The notes: generated from the sequence alone by a model not told the origin. A stretch of 24,890 nt of DNA from Caryophanales bacterium (GCA_022781015.1 JALEUF010000130.1:1-24890); one strand, 5' to 3'. Counted from the stretch's first letter, positions 7,523 through 15,285 are shown. Numbers and translations are program-made.

Positions 7523-9049
7523 ATGAATGAAAACGAAAAGAAAATCAAACCAATCTCGATAGTTTTATTTGTAATTGTATTATTGCTATCGATTGGTTTA
7601 GCTGTTGTTCCATTTGTTTCAAAATTTGATTTTTTCAATGCAGAAAGCGGGTTAATTCCCGTGATGAAGGATGTTTTGGTGTTCAAATCTTCTTCATTTA
7701 GTGGCAATTTTAAAGCCGTTGCCATCATCGATGGAGTTTGGGGCTATTTAGTAGTCGCTTGCTTCTTAATTGGCTTAATTGGAGTCGGAGTTAGGAAGAA
7801 ACCTGCCATGTTGCTTGGGATGTTTGCTTTCCTTCTAGGTGGAGTCGCTTCTTTCTATGGATTAGGCTTGGTCTTGACCCAAGGGAGCTTAAAGTCATTA
7901 GCTTCTATTCTTTCTTTAATAGCTGCTGCAATTTTAGTTATTTTATCCATTGCTTCCTTTATGTTTGCTTTCTCTTGTTCTAAATCAAAAGAGACTAGCG
8001 AACCGGTCATGGAAGAAGAAAAGATTGAAGAGCCAAGTGAAGAAAAAGGCGAAGAAGTCAAGTTAGATCAAATCGAAAGCAATGAACCTGTAAATGAAGA
8101 AAAGGGTGAAGAAAAACCTGCTGAAAAAGAAGAAGAGCCAAAGGCTGAAGAACCTAAAAAAGAAGATACTCCTGTAGTTAAAAAGCCTGTTAAGAAGGTA
8201 ACTAAGAAAGCTTCTGAAAAGGTTGCTGAACCTAAAGAAAATAAGGTTGAATCAAAAGAAGAAAAGCCTGTTGCCAAAGTTGAAGAAGCTCCAAAAGAAG
8301 CTACTAAACCAACAAAAGGTCAAACCGGAAAATATGAAGTATTCCCAGAAGCCGGTTTCTATAAATATAGATTAAAGGCAAATAATGGTGAGATTCTTCT
8401 TGTGTCCTCTTCTTATAAAACTAGAGAAGGTGCACATAATGGCATTGCTACATTACGTAAGAATGTTAAAGAAGGATCTAAGCGCGTTGTTACTGATAAG
8501 AGCGGATTCTCTCAATTTAGAATCTCTACTGCTAACGATGGACGTTTGATTGTTGCTGGTGAAATCTATCCAACATTGTTATCTGCCCAAAATGCATTAG
8601 CTTCTGTTGAAAAATTCTATAAGACTCATAGGGAAAATGACCTAGAGGAAATCCCGGAAGCCGAAATCAGGGAATGGAAGGTTGAACTTCCTCCAGCCAA
8701 TGATACTGCAAATGGTAAAGTCGAAATCTTTATTGCTGAAGATGGTAAGAAATGGCAAGGACGCTTACTTGCTTCCAATGGTGTCTTACTATTTATGACT
8801 ACTACATATTCTTCAAAGAATGCTGTTATCAAGGCAATTGAGAATATTAAGGAAAAAGCTCTTGCCGGATCAATTTCCATCTTAAGAGATAAGCAAAACC
8901 GTTACCAATTCCGTGTCTTCTCCGACAATGGAGCAGTCCTAGTAATGGGTGAAACTTATCCATCTAGAGATTCTGCAATCTCTGCAGCTTCTAGCGTTAG
9001 GAACTTCATTGGTTCTGCTAAGTTAGTTGATTTATCAAAACAAAATTAA
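7523..9049 (+). CDS. Membrane-anchored protein with four DUF1508 (YegP-like) units
   Basis: The 508-residue protein has four predicted membrane helices (about 10-32, 70-90, 95-115, 125-150). A highly charged, probably disordered Glu/Lys/Pro linker follows (about 153-266). The C-terminal half holds four DUF1508/YegP-type units (about 269-315, 320-366, 398-445, 451-496). Each has the family pattern of a short strand pair, an R-L-x-x-x-N-G-type turn, a Y-x-S/T segment and a helix with the A-x-x-x-I/V spacing. DUF1508 function is unknown; YegP-like proteins are usually short soluble tandem units, so membrane anchoring is unusual. An AAGGAGGG SD precedes the ATG at 7523. It is probably monocistronic, with a strong terminator downstream. 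The linker puts the DUF1508 block well away from the membrane; the side of the membrane it faces is not settled. Confidence 0.8.
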   Translation: MNENEKKIKPISIVLFVIVLLLSIGLAVVPFVSKFDFFNAESGLIPVMKDVLVFKSSSFSGNFKAVAIIDGVWGYLVVACFLIGLIGVGVRKKPAMLLGMFAFLLGGVASFYGLGLVLTQGSLKSLASILSLIAAAILVILSIASFMFAFSCSKSKETSEPVMEEEKIEEPSEEKGEEVKLDQIESNEPVNEEKGEEKPAEKEEEPKAEEPKKEDTPVVKKPVKKVTKKASEKVAEPKENKVESKEEKPVAKVEEAPKEATKPTKGQTGKYEVFPEAGFYKYRLKANNGEILLVSSSYKTREGAHNGIATLRKNVKEGSKRVVTDKSGFSQFRISTANDGRLIVAGEIYPTLLSAQNALASVEKFYKTHRENDLEEIPEAEIREWKVELPPANDTANGKVEIFIAEDGKKWQGRLLASNGVLLFMTTTYSSKNAVIKAIENIKEKALAGSISILRDKQNRYQFRVFSDNGAVLVMGETYPSRDSAISAASSVRNFIGSAKLVDLSKQN

Positions 9050-9058
9050 GTTACGCCT

Positions 9059-9092
9059 GGGCCTAGTTAATTCTAGGCCCTTTAAAATTTTT
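9059..9092 (+). terminator. Intrinsic terminator after the DUF1508 gene
   Basis: GGGCCTAG (9059-9066) and CTAGGCCC (9073-9080) form a perfect 8-bp stem with a 6-nt loop, followed by TTTAAAATTTTT. Confidence 0.85.
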
Positions 9093-9138
9093 ACCCTTAT
9101 ATTATTTTCTTTAGGGTATAATCTTTTTCGGAGGAGGT
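9092..9138 (+). promoter_or_regulatory. Promoter of the PIN-domain gene with overlapping dyad and distant SD
   Basis: TATAAT lies at 9117-9122 with a poor -35. TACCCT (9092-9097) and AGGGTA (9113-9118) form a 6-bp dyad that overlaps the -10, a possible operator. A strong GGAGGAGG SD at 9130-9137 follows at once, yet the first in-frame ATG (9160) is more than 20 nt further on. Confidence 0.5.
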
Positions 9139-9159
9139 TATAAATACCATTCTATTATT

Positions 9160-10947
9160 ATGTTTATAAAAGAGAAAAAGGCCAGTGAACTAGCCGAACT
9201 ATTGAATCCGTTCGACTATGTAATCCTAGATACCTGTTCTCTTATGGATGAAAATTTTCCAGAATGGATGGATGTTCTAATAGACGCGAAGAATTACCGC
9301 AAAAAAGGTCAGCAAATCGTTGTATTCAAAACATGCATTGATGAATTAAAGAAACATCTAAAGAACAAGAAACGCGATTCAAAGCGCATTGCTGCTAAAA
9401 GAGCACTAAAAATTGTCCGTCATGCAAAATGGAAAAAGCTATTAACTGTTTCAAAGATCAAAGAAAGCCAAAATTTTGCGGACAATGTAATTTTTGTAAA
9501 AGTATCGGCTGATAGAATCTATTCTAGAGTCGCGGTAATTACGCAAGACAAAAAACTCGCATACGATCTAGTAAATTTAAATAATTTAGCTAGTCAAAGA
9601 GGTTACAAAGTATTTGTCTATAAAATAGCTCCAGGAGGCGTATTAGAAAATAATAAAGGCGCTCCTGCTATTAAAGAAAAACATTCACAACCAATTGAAA
9701 AGGATAATCTAAAAGAGAAAAAGGAAAAAGCTTTTCCATTTGCCTTAGTTAAGGTAACGGAAACGGATTCAAAACTAAAAGACACTCTTTCTTCACCTAA
9801 TTATCCAGTTGAGAAGAAGATTGCTGATATCAAAACCCAATTAGCAAATCTAAATAGACTTAGTGAAGGAGATAGGAAGAAATTAACACTTGCCTATGAT
9901 GCTTCTAAATTAAATGCATTATTAAGGCAATATTCTATTAAGATTAAGCCAAAAGAGGCTACCCCTGTAGTTAAAAAGGAAGAAAACAAGCCTATTGCTG
10001 CTTCGCCGATAGAGGCTAAGCAAAAGCTTTATTATGGAAACGGCAGTACCATTGAAGATGCATTAAACGATGTATCGACTCATTATGGACTTCTATATAG
10101 AGATCCTAGTGTTCCTTATTTTCCTTTGATTCACGGTAAGGCTGATTTAACTATTCCTGATTATAGGAATATGGTCGAAAAGATTGACTTGGTATTAAAG
10201 AAATCTAATAAATCATCCTTCTTCTATTCTTCTTTTGAAGTTATCTGCGAGAAAGTATCTAATGGCTATCATGTCTATATGGATTTTGATGCTAAGGATC
10301 CTAAAGCAAATAAGAAAGAAACTAAGAAGGCAGAACCTATTGCTAAAAAAGAACCTATTACGAAGAAAAAGGAAAACGTTACTAAACCTAAAGTAGAGAA
10401 ACCTCTTTCTAAGGTTGAGATGAAAAAAGATGATGTTAAAAAGGCTGAATCTAAACCTGCTTCTTCTAAAAAGACATCTAAATCTAGCAAAAAGGCCAAG
10501 GCTATAGAAGATAAGCCAATAGTCCTTAAAAAGGAAGAAAAGCCCGAATCCGTTCAGGTTGTTGTTCCTAATGGGGCAACTTTACTTGTTGGAGAACCTA
10601 GTAAGGATAAATCCAAAAAGAAAGGACCTAATAAGCAAAAGGAAACCAAAAAGGAAGCAAAGCCAAAGAAACAAGAGCCTAAAGAGGCTAATGCTCCTGC
10701 AAAAGAGACTAAAAAAACTGTTTCTAAACCTAAAACTTCTAAAAAGGTTCCTGTTGATGAAATCTTAGCTTTTGATAAGAGATTAAAGGCAGTTTTATCT
10801 AATCCAAATTATCCAAAAGAAGATAAAATCAAGGATATAAAGAAACAACACGAAGATATAAAGCTACTTTCTAGCGAAGACAAAAAGAAACTTTTATTAA
10901 GTGCAAGAAAGTTAAATTCCTTATTGTCAGAATTAGACAATAAATAG
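9160..10947 (+). CDS. PIN-domain putative ribonuclease with Lys-rich linkers and duplicated C-terminal module
   Basis: Residues about 18-160 form a PIN nuclease domain. The acidic metal-binding positions are in place: Asp24 in DTCSLMD, Glu62 in the following helix, Asp108 in the AD pair and Asp130 in TQDKKLAYD. The rest of the 595 residues is unusual. Module A (about 204-258) and module B (about 540-593) are clear duplicates sharing L-S-x-P-N-Y-P, I-x-D-I-K and KKL-LN-LL patterns. Between them lie an unrecognised compact domain (about 289-375) and a Lys/Glu/Pro/Ser-rich disordered stretch (about 378-535). There is no signal peptide or membrane helix, so it should be cytosolic, and the basic linkers suggest RNA binding. 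There is no adjacent antitoxin-like gene, so I do not call it a toxin-antitoxin toxin. The ATG at 9160 is over 20 nt from the only SD; in-frame ATT codons at 9154 and 9157 are closer. Confidence 0.75.
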   Translation: MFIKEKKASELAELLNPFDYVILDTCSLMDENFPEWMDVLIDAKNYRKKGQQIVVFKTCIDELKKHLKNKKRDSKRIAAKRALKIVRHAKWKKLLTVSKIKESQNFADNVIFVKVSADRIYSRVAVITQDKKLAYDLVNLNNLASQRGYKVFVYKIAPGGVLENNKGAPAIKEKHSQPIEKDNLKEKKEKAFPFALVKVTETDSKLKDTLSSPNYPVEKKIADIKTQLANLNRLSEGDRKKLTLAYDASKLNALLRQYSIKIKPKEATPVVKKEENKPIAASPIEAKQKLYYGNGSTIEDALNDVSTHYGLLYRDPSVPYFPLIHGKADLTIPDYRNMVEKIDLVLKKSNKSSFFYSSFEVICEKVSNGYHVYMDFDAKDPKANKKETKKAEPIAKKEPITKKKENVTKPKVEKPLSKVEMKKDDVKKAESKPASSKKTSKSSKKAKAIEDKPIVLKKEEKPESVQVVVPNGATLLVGEPSKDKSKKKGPNKQKETKKEAKPKKQEPKEANAPAKETKKTVSKPKTSKKVPVDEILAFDKRLKAVLSNPNYPKEDKIKDIKKQHEDIKLLSSEDKKKLLLSARKLNSLLSELDNK

Positions 10948-11016
10948 TCATTTTTAATAAACAGTTCATTTTTAGGCAATTAATACTTTTAAGTTTCTTT
11001 AAAATTGGTAATATAT

Positions 11017-11030
11017 CTACCGAAAGGTAG
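11017..11030 (+). promoter_or_regulatory. Small hairpin holding the SD of the four-TM gene
   Basis: CTACC and GGTAG pair around a GAAA tetraloop just before the start at 11042. The only purine-rich SD candidate (AAGG or GGTAGG) is within the loop and 3' arm, so folding could reduce initiation. Confidence 0.4.
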
Positions 11031-11041
11031 GCTATAAATAA

Positions 11042-11590
11042 ATGGCTAAAAAAGTTAAAAAATCAATGTTGCCAGTTTTTATCATGGCAGCAGCCCTCGT
11101 CTTTGCCGTATTAGCAATTGTCTTCTCAGTTGCCCTAGACTTTGCTGGAACCAAACTTGTCACTACTTCTTCGACAACTGAAGGCTCCATCTACAAAGGA
11201 ACAGATGTCTTCTTTGGTACAAAAGACAATTCCGGCAATCAAGTATTGGTTGGAAGCACTCTTGGTTTAGTTGGCTTCATCATGATGATTGTTGGTGCAG
11301 TCGCTTTGCTTGCTGGACTTGCCATCTCCTTTAAGAAAGTTAAGATTGGCAAGTTTGTCGCCGCTGTCGCTGGATTAGTTCTAGTCGTCGCTGGTATCTT
11401 CATGTTTATTGCTCCTGGTAATTTTGTTAGCACCAATGCTGAAAAATTAAATGGAGTTCTTGGCGGACTTGCTGGCTTAGTTGGTGCAAAGGCTGAAGTC
11501 GTTGGCACATTACAAACTGGTGCTATCCTTTCTGGTATCTTTGGATTAGTTTCTGGGATTGCTGGAATCGGCGCTGCTGCTGTTAAGTAA
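11042..11590 (+). CDS. Small four-helix membrane protein, unknown function
   Basis: The 182-residue product has a basic N-terminus and four predicted membrane helices (about 9-33, 69-97, 103-126, 158-180). A polar loop of about 35 residues between helices 1 and 2, with Thr/Ser-rich sequence, is probably outside the cell. Gly, Ala and Val dominate the helices. I recognise no family. Helix spacing and loop layout resemble the N-terminal membrane part of the DUF1508 protein at 7523-9049, so the two may share an origin. It is probably its own unit, with a terminator at 11613. Confidence 0.7.
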   Translation: MAKKVKKSMLPVFIMAAALVFAVLAIVFSVALDFAGTKLVTTSSTTEGSIYKGTDVFFGTKDNSGNQVLVGSTLGLVGFIMMIVGAVALLAGLAISFKKVKIGKFVAAVAGLVLVVAGIFMFIAPGNFVSTNAEKLNGVLGGLAGLVGAKAEVVGTLQTGAILSGIFGLVSGIAGIGAAAVK

Positions 11591-11612
11591 TTAATTAAAC
11601 AAAAAAATGATT

Positions 11613-11641
11613 AGCTCAGTTGATTCTGGGCTTTTCTTTTT
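11613..11641 (+). terminator. Intrinsic terminator after the four-TM gene
   Basis: AGCTCAG (11613-11619) pairs with CTGGGCT (11626-11632) over 7 bp with one wobble and a 6-nt loop, followed by an interrupted T-run. Confidence 0.75.
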
Positions 11642-11652
11642 GCTTATATGAC

Positions 11653-11658
11653 TATAAT
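11653..11658 (+). promoter_or_regulatory. -10 box of ybaK
   Basis: A perfect TATAAT lies 24 nt before the ybaK ATG, just past the preceding terminator. I see no good -35. Confidence 0.5.
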
Positions 11659-11682
11659 AATGACTTGTAAGAAGGCTAGGGT

Positions 11683-12150
11683 ATGAATAAAACCAATGTA
11701 ATGCGCTTGCTAGACGCCGCAAATATAAAATACGATGAAAGAGTCTATTCCGAGGAAATTGTTGATGGGATAGGTGTTGCTAATAGTTTGAATGAAGATC
11801 CCGAATGTGTATTTAAGACGTTAGTAACCGAAAACGATAAGAAAGAGCATTATGTTTTTTGTATTCCAGTGACTGGTGAGCTGGATTTGAAGAAGGCTGC
11901 CAAAGCATCAAATTCAAAGTCTATTTCGATGATAAAGCAAAAGGAATTGTTACCTTTGACCGGATATATCCACGGTGGATGTTCTCCAATTGGCTTAAAG
12001 AAACAGTTTCCTGTATTTATAGACGAGACTGCTCAATTATTCGATAAAATCTACGTTTCAGGCGGCAGAAGAGGCTTTCAAGTCGGCCTAAATCCAAGCG
12101 ATTTATTATCTATGGCAAACGGAGAATACAAAGATTTATCAAAAAATTAG
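11683..12150 (+). CDS. ybaK: Cys-tRNA(Pro)/Cys-tRNA(Cys) deacylase, YbaK/EbsC family
   Basis: Cytosolic editing enzyme that hydrolyses mischarged Cys-tRNA(Pro). The 155 residues match family length and hallmarks: VFKTLV with the conserved Lys (residues 43-48), the GYIHGGCSPIG loop (94-104) and SGGRRGFQVGL near the C-terminus. The start follows an AAGG-type SD at close spacing. The TAG stop overlaps the first CIRCE-like site of the hsp20 promoter, so the repressor-binding region reaches into this gene's end. ProX and EbsC relatives share the fold, but the GGCSPIG loop fits YbaK best. Confidence 0.93.
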   Translation: MNKTNVMRLLDAANIKYDERVYSEEIVDGIGVANSLNEDPECVFKTLVTENDKKEHYVFCIPVTGELDLKKAAKASNSKSISMIKQKELLPLTGYIHGGCSPIGLKKQFPVFIDETAQLFDKIYVSGGRRGFQVGLNPSDLLSMANGEYKDLSKN

Positions 12151-12173
12151 CACTCAACCCTTGACACTGCTAA
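12147..12173 (+). promoter_or_regulatory. Upstream CIRCE-like site (HrcA operator), imperfect
   Basis: A perfect left arm TTAGCACTC, 9-nt spacer, then CACTGCTAA with two mismatches to the CIRCE right arm GAGTGCTAA. It covers the ybaK stop codon and the hsp20 -35 (TTGACA). Confidence 0.6.
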
Positions 12174-12188
12174 AAAAAGGCTTACTAT
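12161..12188 (+). promoter_or_regulatory. Housekeeping promoter of hsp20
   Basis: TTGACA at 12161-12166, 16-nt spacer, TACTAT at 12183-12188. It is a sigma-A-type promoter set between two CIRCE-like sites. Confidence 0.75.
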
Positions 12189-12192
12189 ATTG

Positions 12193-12219
12193 TTAGCACT
12201 TGAAATACGAGAGTGCTAA
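12193..12219 (+). promoter_or_regulatory. CIRCE operator (HrcA binding site)
   Basis: TTAGCACTT, 9-nt spacer, GAGTGCTAA: one mismatch to the consensus. It lies just downstream of the -10, where bound HrcA represses. An AGGAGGT SD follows, 8 nt before the hsp20 ATG. Confidence 0.92.
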
Positions 12220-12240
12220 AACCATTAGGAGGTCTAAATT

Positions 12241-12669
12241 ATGTCACACAATATTGGTCGTTATGCTGGAAGTTTCTTGGATCCATTCTTCGATAATCTA
12301 TTCGAAGATGTAAATTCTGAGAATTTTGGTGCCTTATCTATGAAAACAGACATCAAGGAAAACCAAGATAAATATACTCTCGAAGTCGAATTACCAGGGT
12401 TCGATAAGAATAACATCTCCCTTAATTTGAAAGATGGCTATCTTACCGTTACTGCTAAAGTCAATCGTTCTATCAAACATGAAGAAGGCAAGAAAGAAGG
12501 CTTTGTTCATAGGGAACGCTTCTCTGGATCGGCTACTCGTAGCTACTATGTAGGTGATATCGAACAAAAGGATATCCACGCCTCATATAAAGATGGTGTT
12601 TTGTCAATCGATCTTCCAAAAGAAGACGTTAAGAAGGTTGAAGAACAACATCAAATTGCTATCGACTAA
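12241..12669 (+). CDS. hsp20: Small heat-shock protein, Hsp20/alpha-crystallin family
   Basis: ATP-independent holdase that binds unfolding proteins during heat or other stress. The alpha-crystallin domain spans about residues 36-130, with VELPGF (about 49-54), the RERFSGSATRSYYV strand region and the A-x-Y-K-D-G-V-L-S-I-x-L-P-K ending. At 142 residues it is typical. The short N-terminal arm has the F-D-P-F-F-x-x-L-F-type sequence seen in relatives. A near-perfect CIRCE places it under HrcA, the regulator more usually found at groESL and dnaK; the repressor gene is not in this window. A strong terminator follows, so it is monocistronic. Confidence 0.96.
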   Translation: MSHNIGRYAGSFLDPFFDNLFEDVNSENFGALSMKTDIKENQDKYTLEVELPGFDKNNISLNLKDGYLTVTAKVNRSIKHEEGKKEGFVHRERFSGSATRSYYVGDIEQKDIHASYKDGVLSIDLPKEDVKKVEEQHQIAID

Positions 12670-12684
12670 CCGTTTAAAGTAGGT

Positions 12685-12724
12685 AAAAAGCTGCTATGGC
12701 ATATAGGCTGTGGCAGCTTTTTTT
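12685..12724 (+). terminator. Intrinsic terminator after hsp20
   Basis: AAAAAGCTGC (12685-12694) pairs with GCAGC plus the T-run (12713-12724) over about 10 bp, with a partly paired 18-nt loop. Confidence 0.85.
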
Positions 12725-12922
12725 GTTGCCTAAAACCATAAATTTCCCATTAAAAAGTAACAATGATTTAATGGATGATTTCCCACTTTGAAAATGGTGG
12801 GGCGGAACTGCTACTTTCTACTGATATATCGCTTGTTCGCGCGTATCTTTTAACTTCTATATAGCTCTTATAACCCCTTTTTATGAGTATTTACATATAA
12901 AATCCACTTTGTGCATTTTTGT
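12725..12922 (+). other. Non-coding stretch with two hairpins upstream of the copper promoter
   Basis: No gene is seen. CCATTAAA (12747-12754) and TTTAATGG (12767-12774) form a perfect 8-bp hairpin with a 12-nt loop. CCCAC (12782-12786) and GTGGG (12797-12801) form a second, 5-bp one. Neither has a T-run. The rest is AT-rich sequence without recognised structure. Confidence 0.4.
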
Positions 12923-12971
12923 TGCATATAATCGAGTTGTTAATTATATTAAAGACACCCCTAGGGGGTAT
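12923..12971 (+). promoter_or_regulatory. copA promoter and CsoR-type operator
   Basis: TTGCAT (12923-12928), 16 nt, TATATT (12945-12950) is a fair promoter; TATAAT at 12927-12932 is an alternative -10. Directly after it, ACACCCCTAGGGGGTAT (12955-12971) is a near-palindrome of the kind bound by CsoR, which releases DNA when it binds Cu(I). The A-G5 run of the operator also lies 5 nt before the copA ATG, where it would serve as the SD, so operator and ribosome site overlap. Confidence 0.85.
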
Positions 12972-12973
12972 TT

Positions 12974-15274
12974 ATGAATAAAAGATTTGATGTTAATGGA
13001 ATGACATGCTCCGCTTGCGAAGCCAATGTCAAAAGAACTGTATCCAAACTTAATGGAGTCAATAGCGTTAATGTTTCTTTGCTAGGCAAAAGCATGAACG
13101 TTGACTATGATGATTCAATCATTAAAGAAAATGCGATAATAGAGGCCGTAAACGCTTCTGGCTATTCTTGCTCATTGTATGTTAATAAAACATTAAAGCA
13201 GATTGAAGCAGAAAGAAAGAACGCATTAAAAAAGACATTTACAAAAGTCATTGTTAGCTTTGTGTTGCTTATTTGTTTAATGGTCTTTTCTATGGGACCA
13301 ATGATTTTTGGTTATCCAAAAATGGATGATCCTAATTACGGTTTGATAGTGATAATAGACATAAGCATCCAATTTGCTTTTCTAATCCCTATTATTATCT
13401 TAAATTTTTCCCACTTTAGTTCGGGATACAAAAGTTTAATAAAGTTCCACCCAAATATGGACTCGCTAGTTGCATTGGGTTCTACTGTTTCCATTCTTTA
13501 TGGTATCTATTCTTTTGTTTTAGTTATTGTAGGGCAGGTTAGTCACAATCATGAGTTGTTAATGAATAACGCAATGAACATTTACATAGAATCAGGAGCA
13601 ATGATTCCTGTAATTGTTGGACTAGGAAAGTTCTTAGAAGCAAAAGCTACTTCTAAAACTTCATCTGCGATTGCATCTCTTATTGAATTATTGCCAGATG
13701 TAGCAGCAGTAAGAAGAAACAATAAGATTTTCGAAATAAAAACCGAAGATTTAGTCGTCGGAGATATTGTCATTGTAAAACCAGGGCAGGCAATTCCTTG
13801 CGATGGAATTATTGTTGACGGAAATTCTCACGTTGACGAATCTTCGCTGACCGGAGAATCAAAATTAATCAAGAAAACCATAGGTGATAAAGTCATTGGT
13901 TCCACAACTAATAAAGAAGGTAGTTTTGAATTCAAAGCCACATCTATTGGCGATGATACTGTCATGTCGCAAATTATCGAATTGGTAAAACAGGCAAGTC
14001 AGTCAAAGGCTCCTATTTCTAGATTGACTGATAGAATTTCTCTTTTCTTTGTGCCTACTGTTATAGGCCTATCTTTAATTACTTTTATTGTTTGGATTTC
14101 TTTAGGATTTGGAGGCGTACTAACTGATGTTAATAATCCTCTTGACTTGGCTTTCCAACTTGCCGTTTCGGTTTTAGTAATTTCATGTCCGTGTGCATTA
14201 GGGCTAGCGACTCCTGTATCAATTATGGTTGGAACTGGAAAAGGGGCTGAAAATGGAGTCTTAATCCGTTCGGCTGAGGCTTTTGAAAGATTAAATAAGG
14301 TAGATACAGTTATTTTTGATAAAACAGGTACTTTAACAAAAGGGGAAATGAGCGTTGCTAAAATAGTTTCCTTTAATACTGATGAAAGGCAAATAATTGA
14401 AACAGCGTGTGAATTAGAAGAAAAATCCGAACATCCATTATCCAAGGCAATAGTTTCATATGGCAAGAGGCAGGGAATAATTTCTTCTAGCAAATTAAAT
14501 TGTAATTTTGTTTCTGGAAAAGGAATTACGTCTTCTTCTTGTTCAATTGGAAATATTAGTTTAATGAATGATAGGGGAGTAGATATTTCTTTTGCTAAAG
14601 AAGAGGCAATGAATTTATCTAGTAATGGCTATACTGTTTTATTTGTAGAAAAAGATTCGATTCTAATTGGATTAATCGCAGTAGGTGACATTTTAAAAGA
14701 TGATTCAGTTGAAGCGATTCAAGAATTAAAGAAAATGGGCAAGCATGTTGCCATGCTTACTGGTGATAATGAGATTAGTGCCAAATATTTTGCATCTCAA
14801 TTAGGCATTGATGAAGTATTCGCCAATGTTTTGCCTAATCAAAAAGAAGAAGTTGTTGATAGACTTCAAAAACAAGGCAGATCCGTTTTGATGGTAGGCG
14901 ATGGGGTAAATGATGCGCCATCCCTAGCAAAAGCTGATATCGGAGTATCTATTGGTTCAGGAACTGATGTGGCTAAAAATAGTTCTGATATTATCTTGAT
15001 GAATGATTTAGTAAATGATGTCCCTTTTGCTATTAATTTAAGTAAAAAGGTAGTTAAGACCATAAAAGAAAACTTATTATGGGCTTTCATGTATAACGTT
15101 ATTTTAATTCCTCTAGCAGCAGGGGTGTTATATTGGGTAAAAGTGAATCCGAATTGGTTCACAGGAAGTAAACAGCATTTGGTACTTACTCCTATGATTG
15201 CTTCTCTAGCGATGTCATTTTCATCCATTACGGTTGTCCTAAATGCATTGAGGATTAAATTATTTAAAAAATAA
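12974..15274 (+). CDS. copA: Cu(I)-exporting P1B-type ATPase
   Basis: Membrane pump that expels cytosolic Cu(I) using ATP. There is one N-terminal heavy-metal domain (residues 1-70, CSAC at 12-15). Membrane helices lie near 90-235, 355-415 and 690-760. The actuator loop TGES is at 294-297 and the membrane metal site CPC at 405-407. The phosphorylation motif DKTGT starts at Asp449, the P1B-specific HP is at 487-488, and GDGVND at 642-647. Tyr707-Asn708 and the late MSFSS (747-751) are the helix residues that mark Cu(I) specificity. At 766 residues it is typical for a one-HMA CopA. It is first in the operon with copZ (11 bp gap) and csoR, behind a CsoR-like operator. Confidence 0.96.
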   Translation: MNKRFDVNGMTCSACEANVKRTVSKLNGVNSVNVSLLGKSMNVDYDDSIIKENAIIEAVNASGYSCSLYVNKTLKQIEAERKNALKKTFTKVIVSFVLLICLMVFSMGPMIFGYPKMDDPNYGLIVIIDISIQFAFLIPIIILNFSHFSSGYKSLIKFHPNMDSLVALGSTVSILYGIYSFVLVIVGQVSHNHELLMNNAMNIYIESGAMIPVIVGLGKFLEAKATSKTSSAIASLIELLPDVAAVRRNNKIFEIKTEDLVVGDIVIVKPGQAIPCDGIIVDGNSHVDESSLTGESKLIKKTIGDKVIGSTTNKEGSFEFKATSIGDDTVMSQIIELVKQASQSKAPISRLTDRISLFFVPTVIGLSLITFIVWISLGFGGVLTDVNNPLDLAFQLAVSVLVISCPCALGLATPVSIMVGTGKGAENGVLIRSAEAFERLNKVDTVIFDKTGTLTKGEMSVAKIVSFNTDERQIIETACELEEKSEHPLSKAIVSYGKRQGIISSSKLNCNFVSGKGITSSSCSIGNISLMNDRGVDISFAKEEAMNLSSNGYTVLFVEKDSILIGLIAVGDILKDDSVEAIQELKKMGKHVAMLTGDNEISAKYFASQLGIDEVFANVLPNQKEEVVDRLQKQGRSVLMVGDGVNDAPSLAKADIGVSIGSGTDVAKNSSDIILMNDLVNDVPFAINLSKKVVKTIKENLLWAFMYNVILIPLAAGVLYWVKVNPNWFTGSKQHLVLTPMIASLAMSFSSITVVLNALRIKLFKK

Positions 15275-15285
15275 GGAGTGAAAAG

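Noticed and set aside
9160..10947. VapC-type toxin of a toxin-antitoxin pair
   Set aside because: The protein is far longer than VapC and no small antitoxin gene adjoins it.
12794..12853. Short plus-strand frame of 19 codons in the hsp20-copA gap
   Set aside because: No SD, no recognisable feature, and it crosses a hairpin.
13999..14493. 164-codon minus-strand frame within copA
   Set aside because: It is a shadow of a well-supported P-type ATPase with no SD and no family match.
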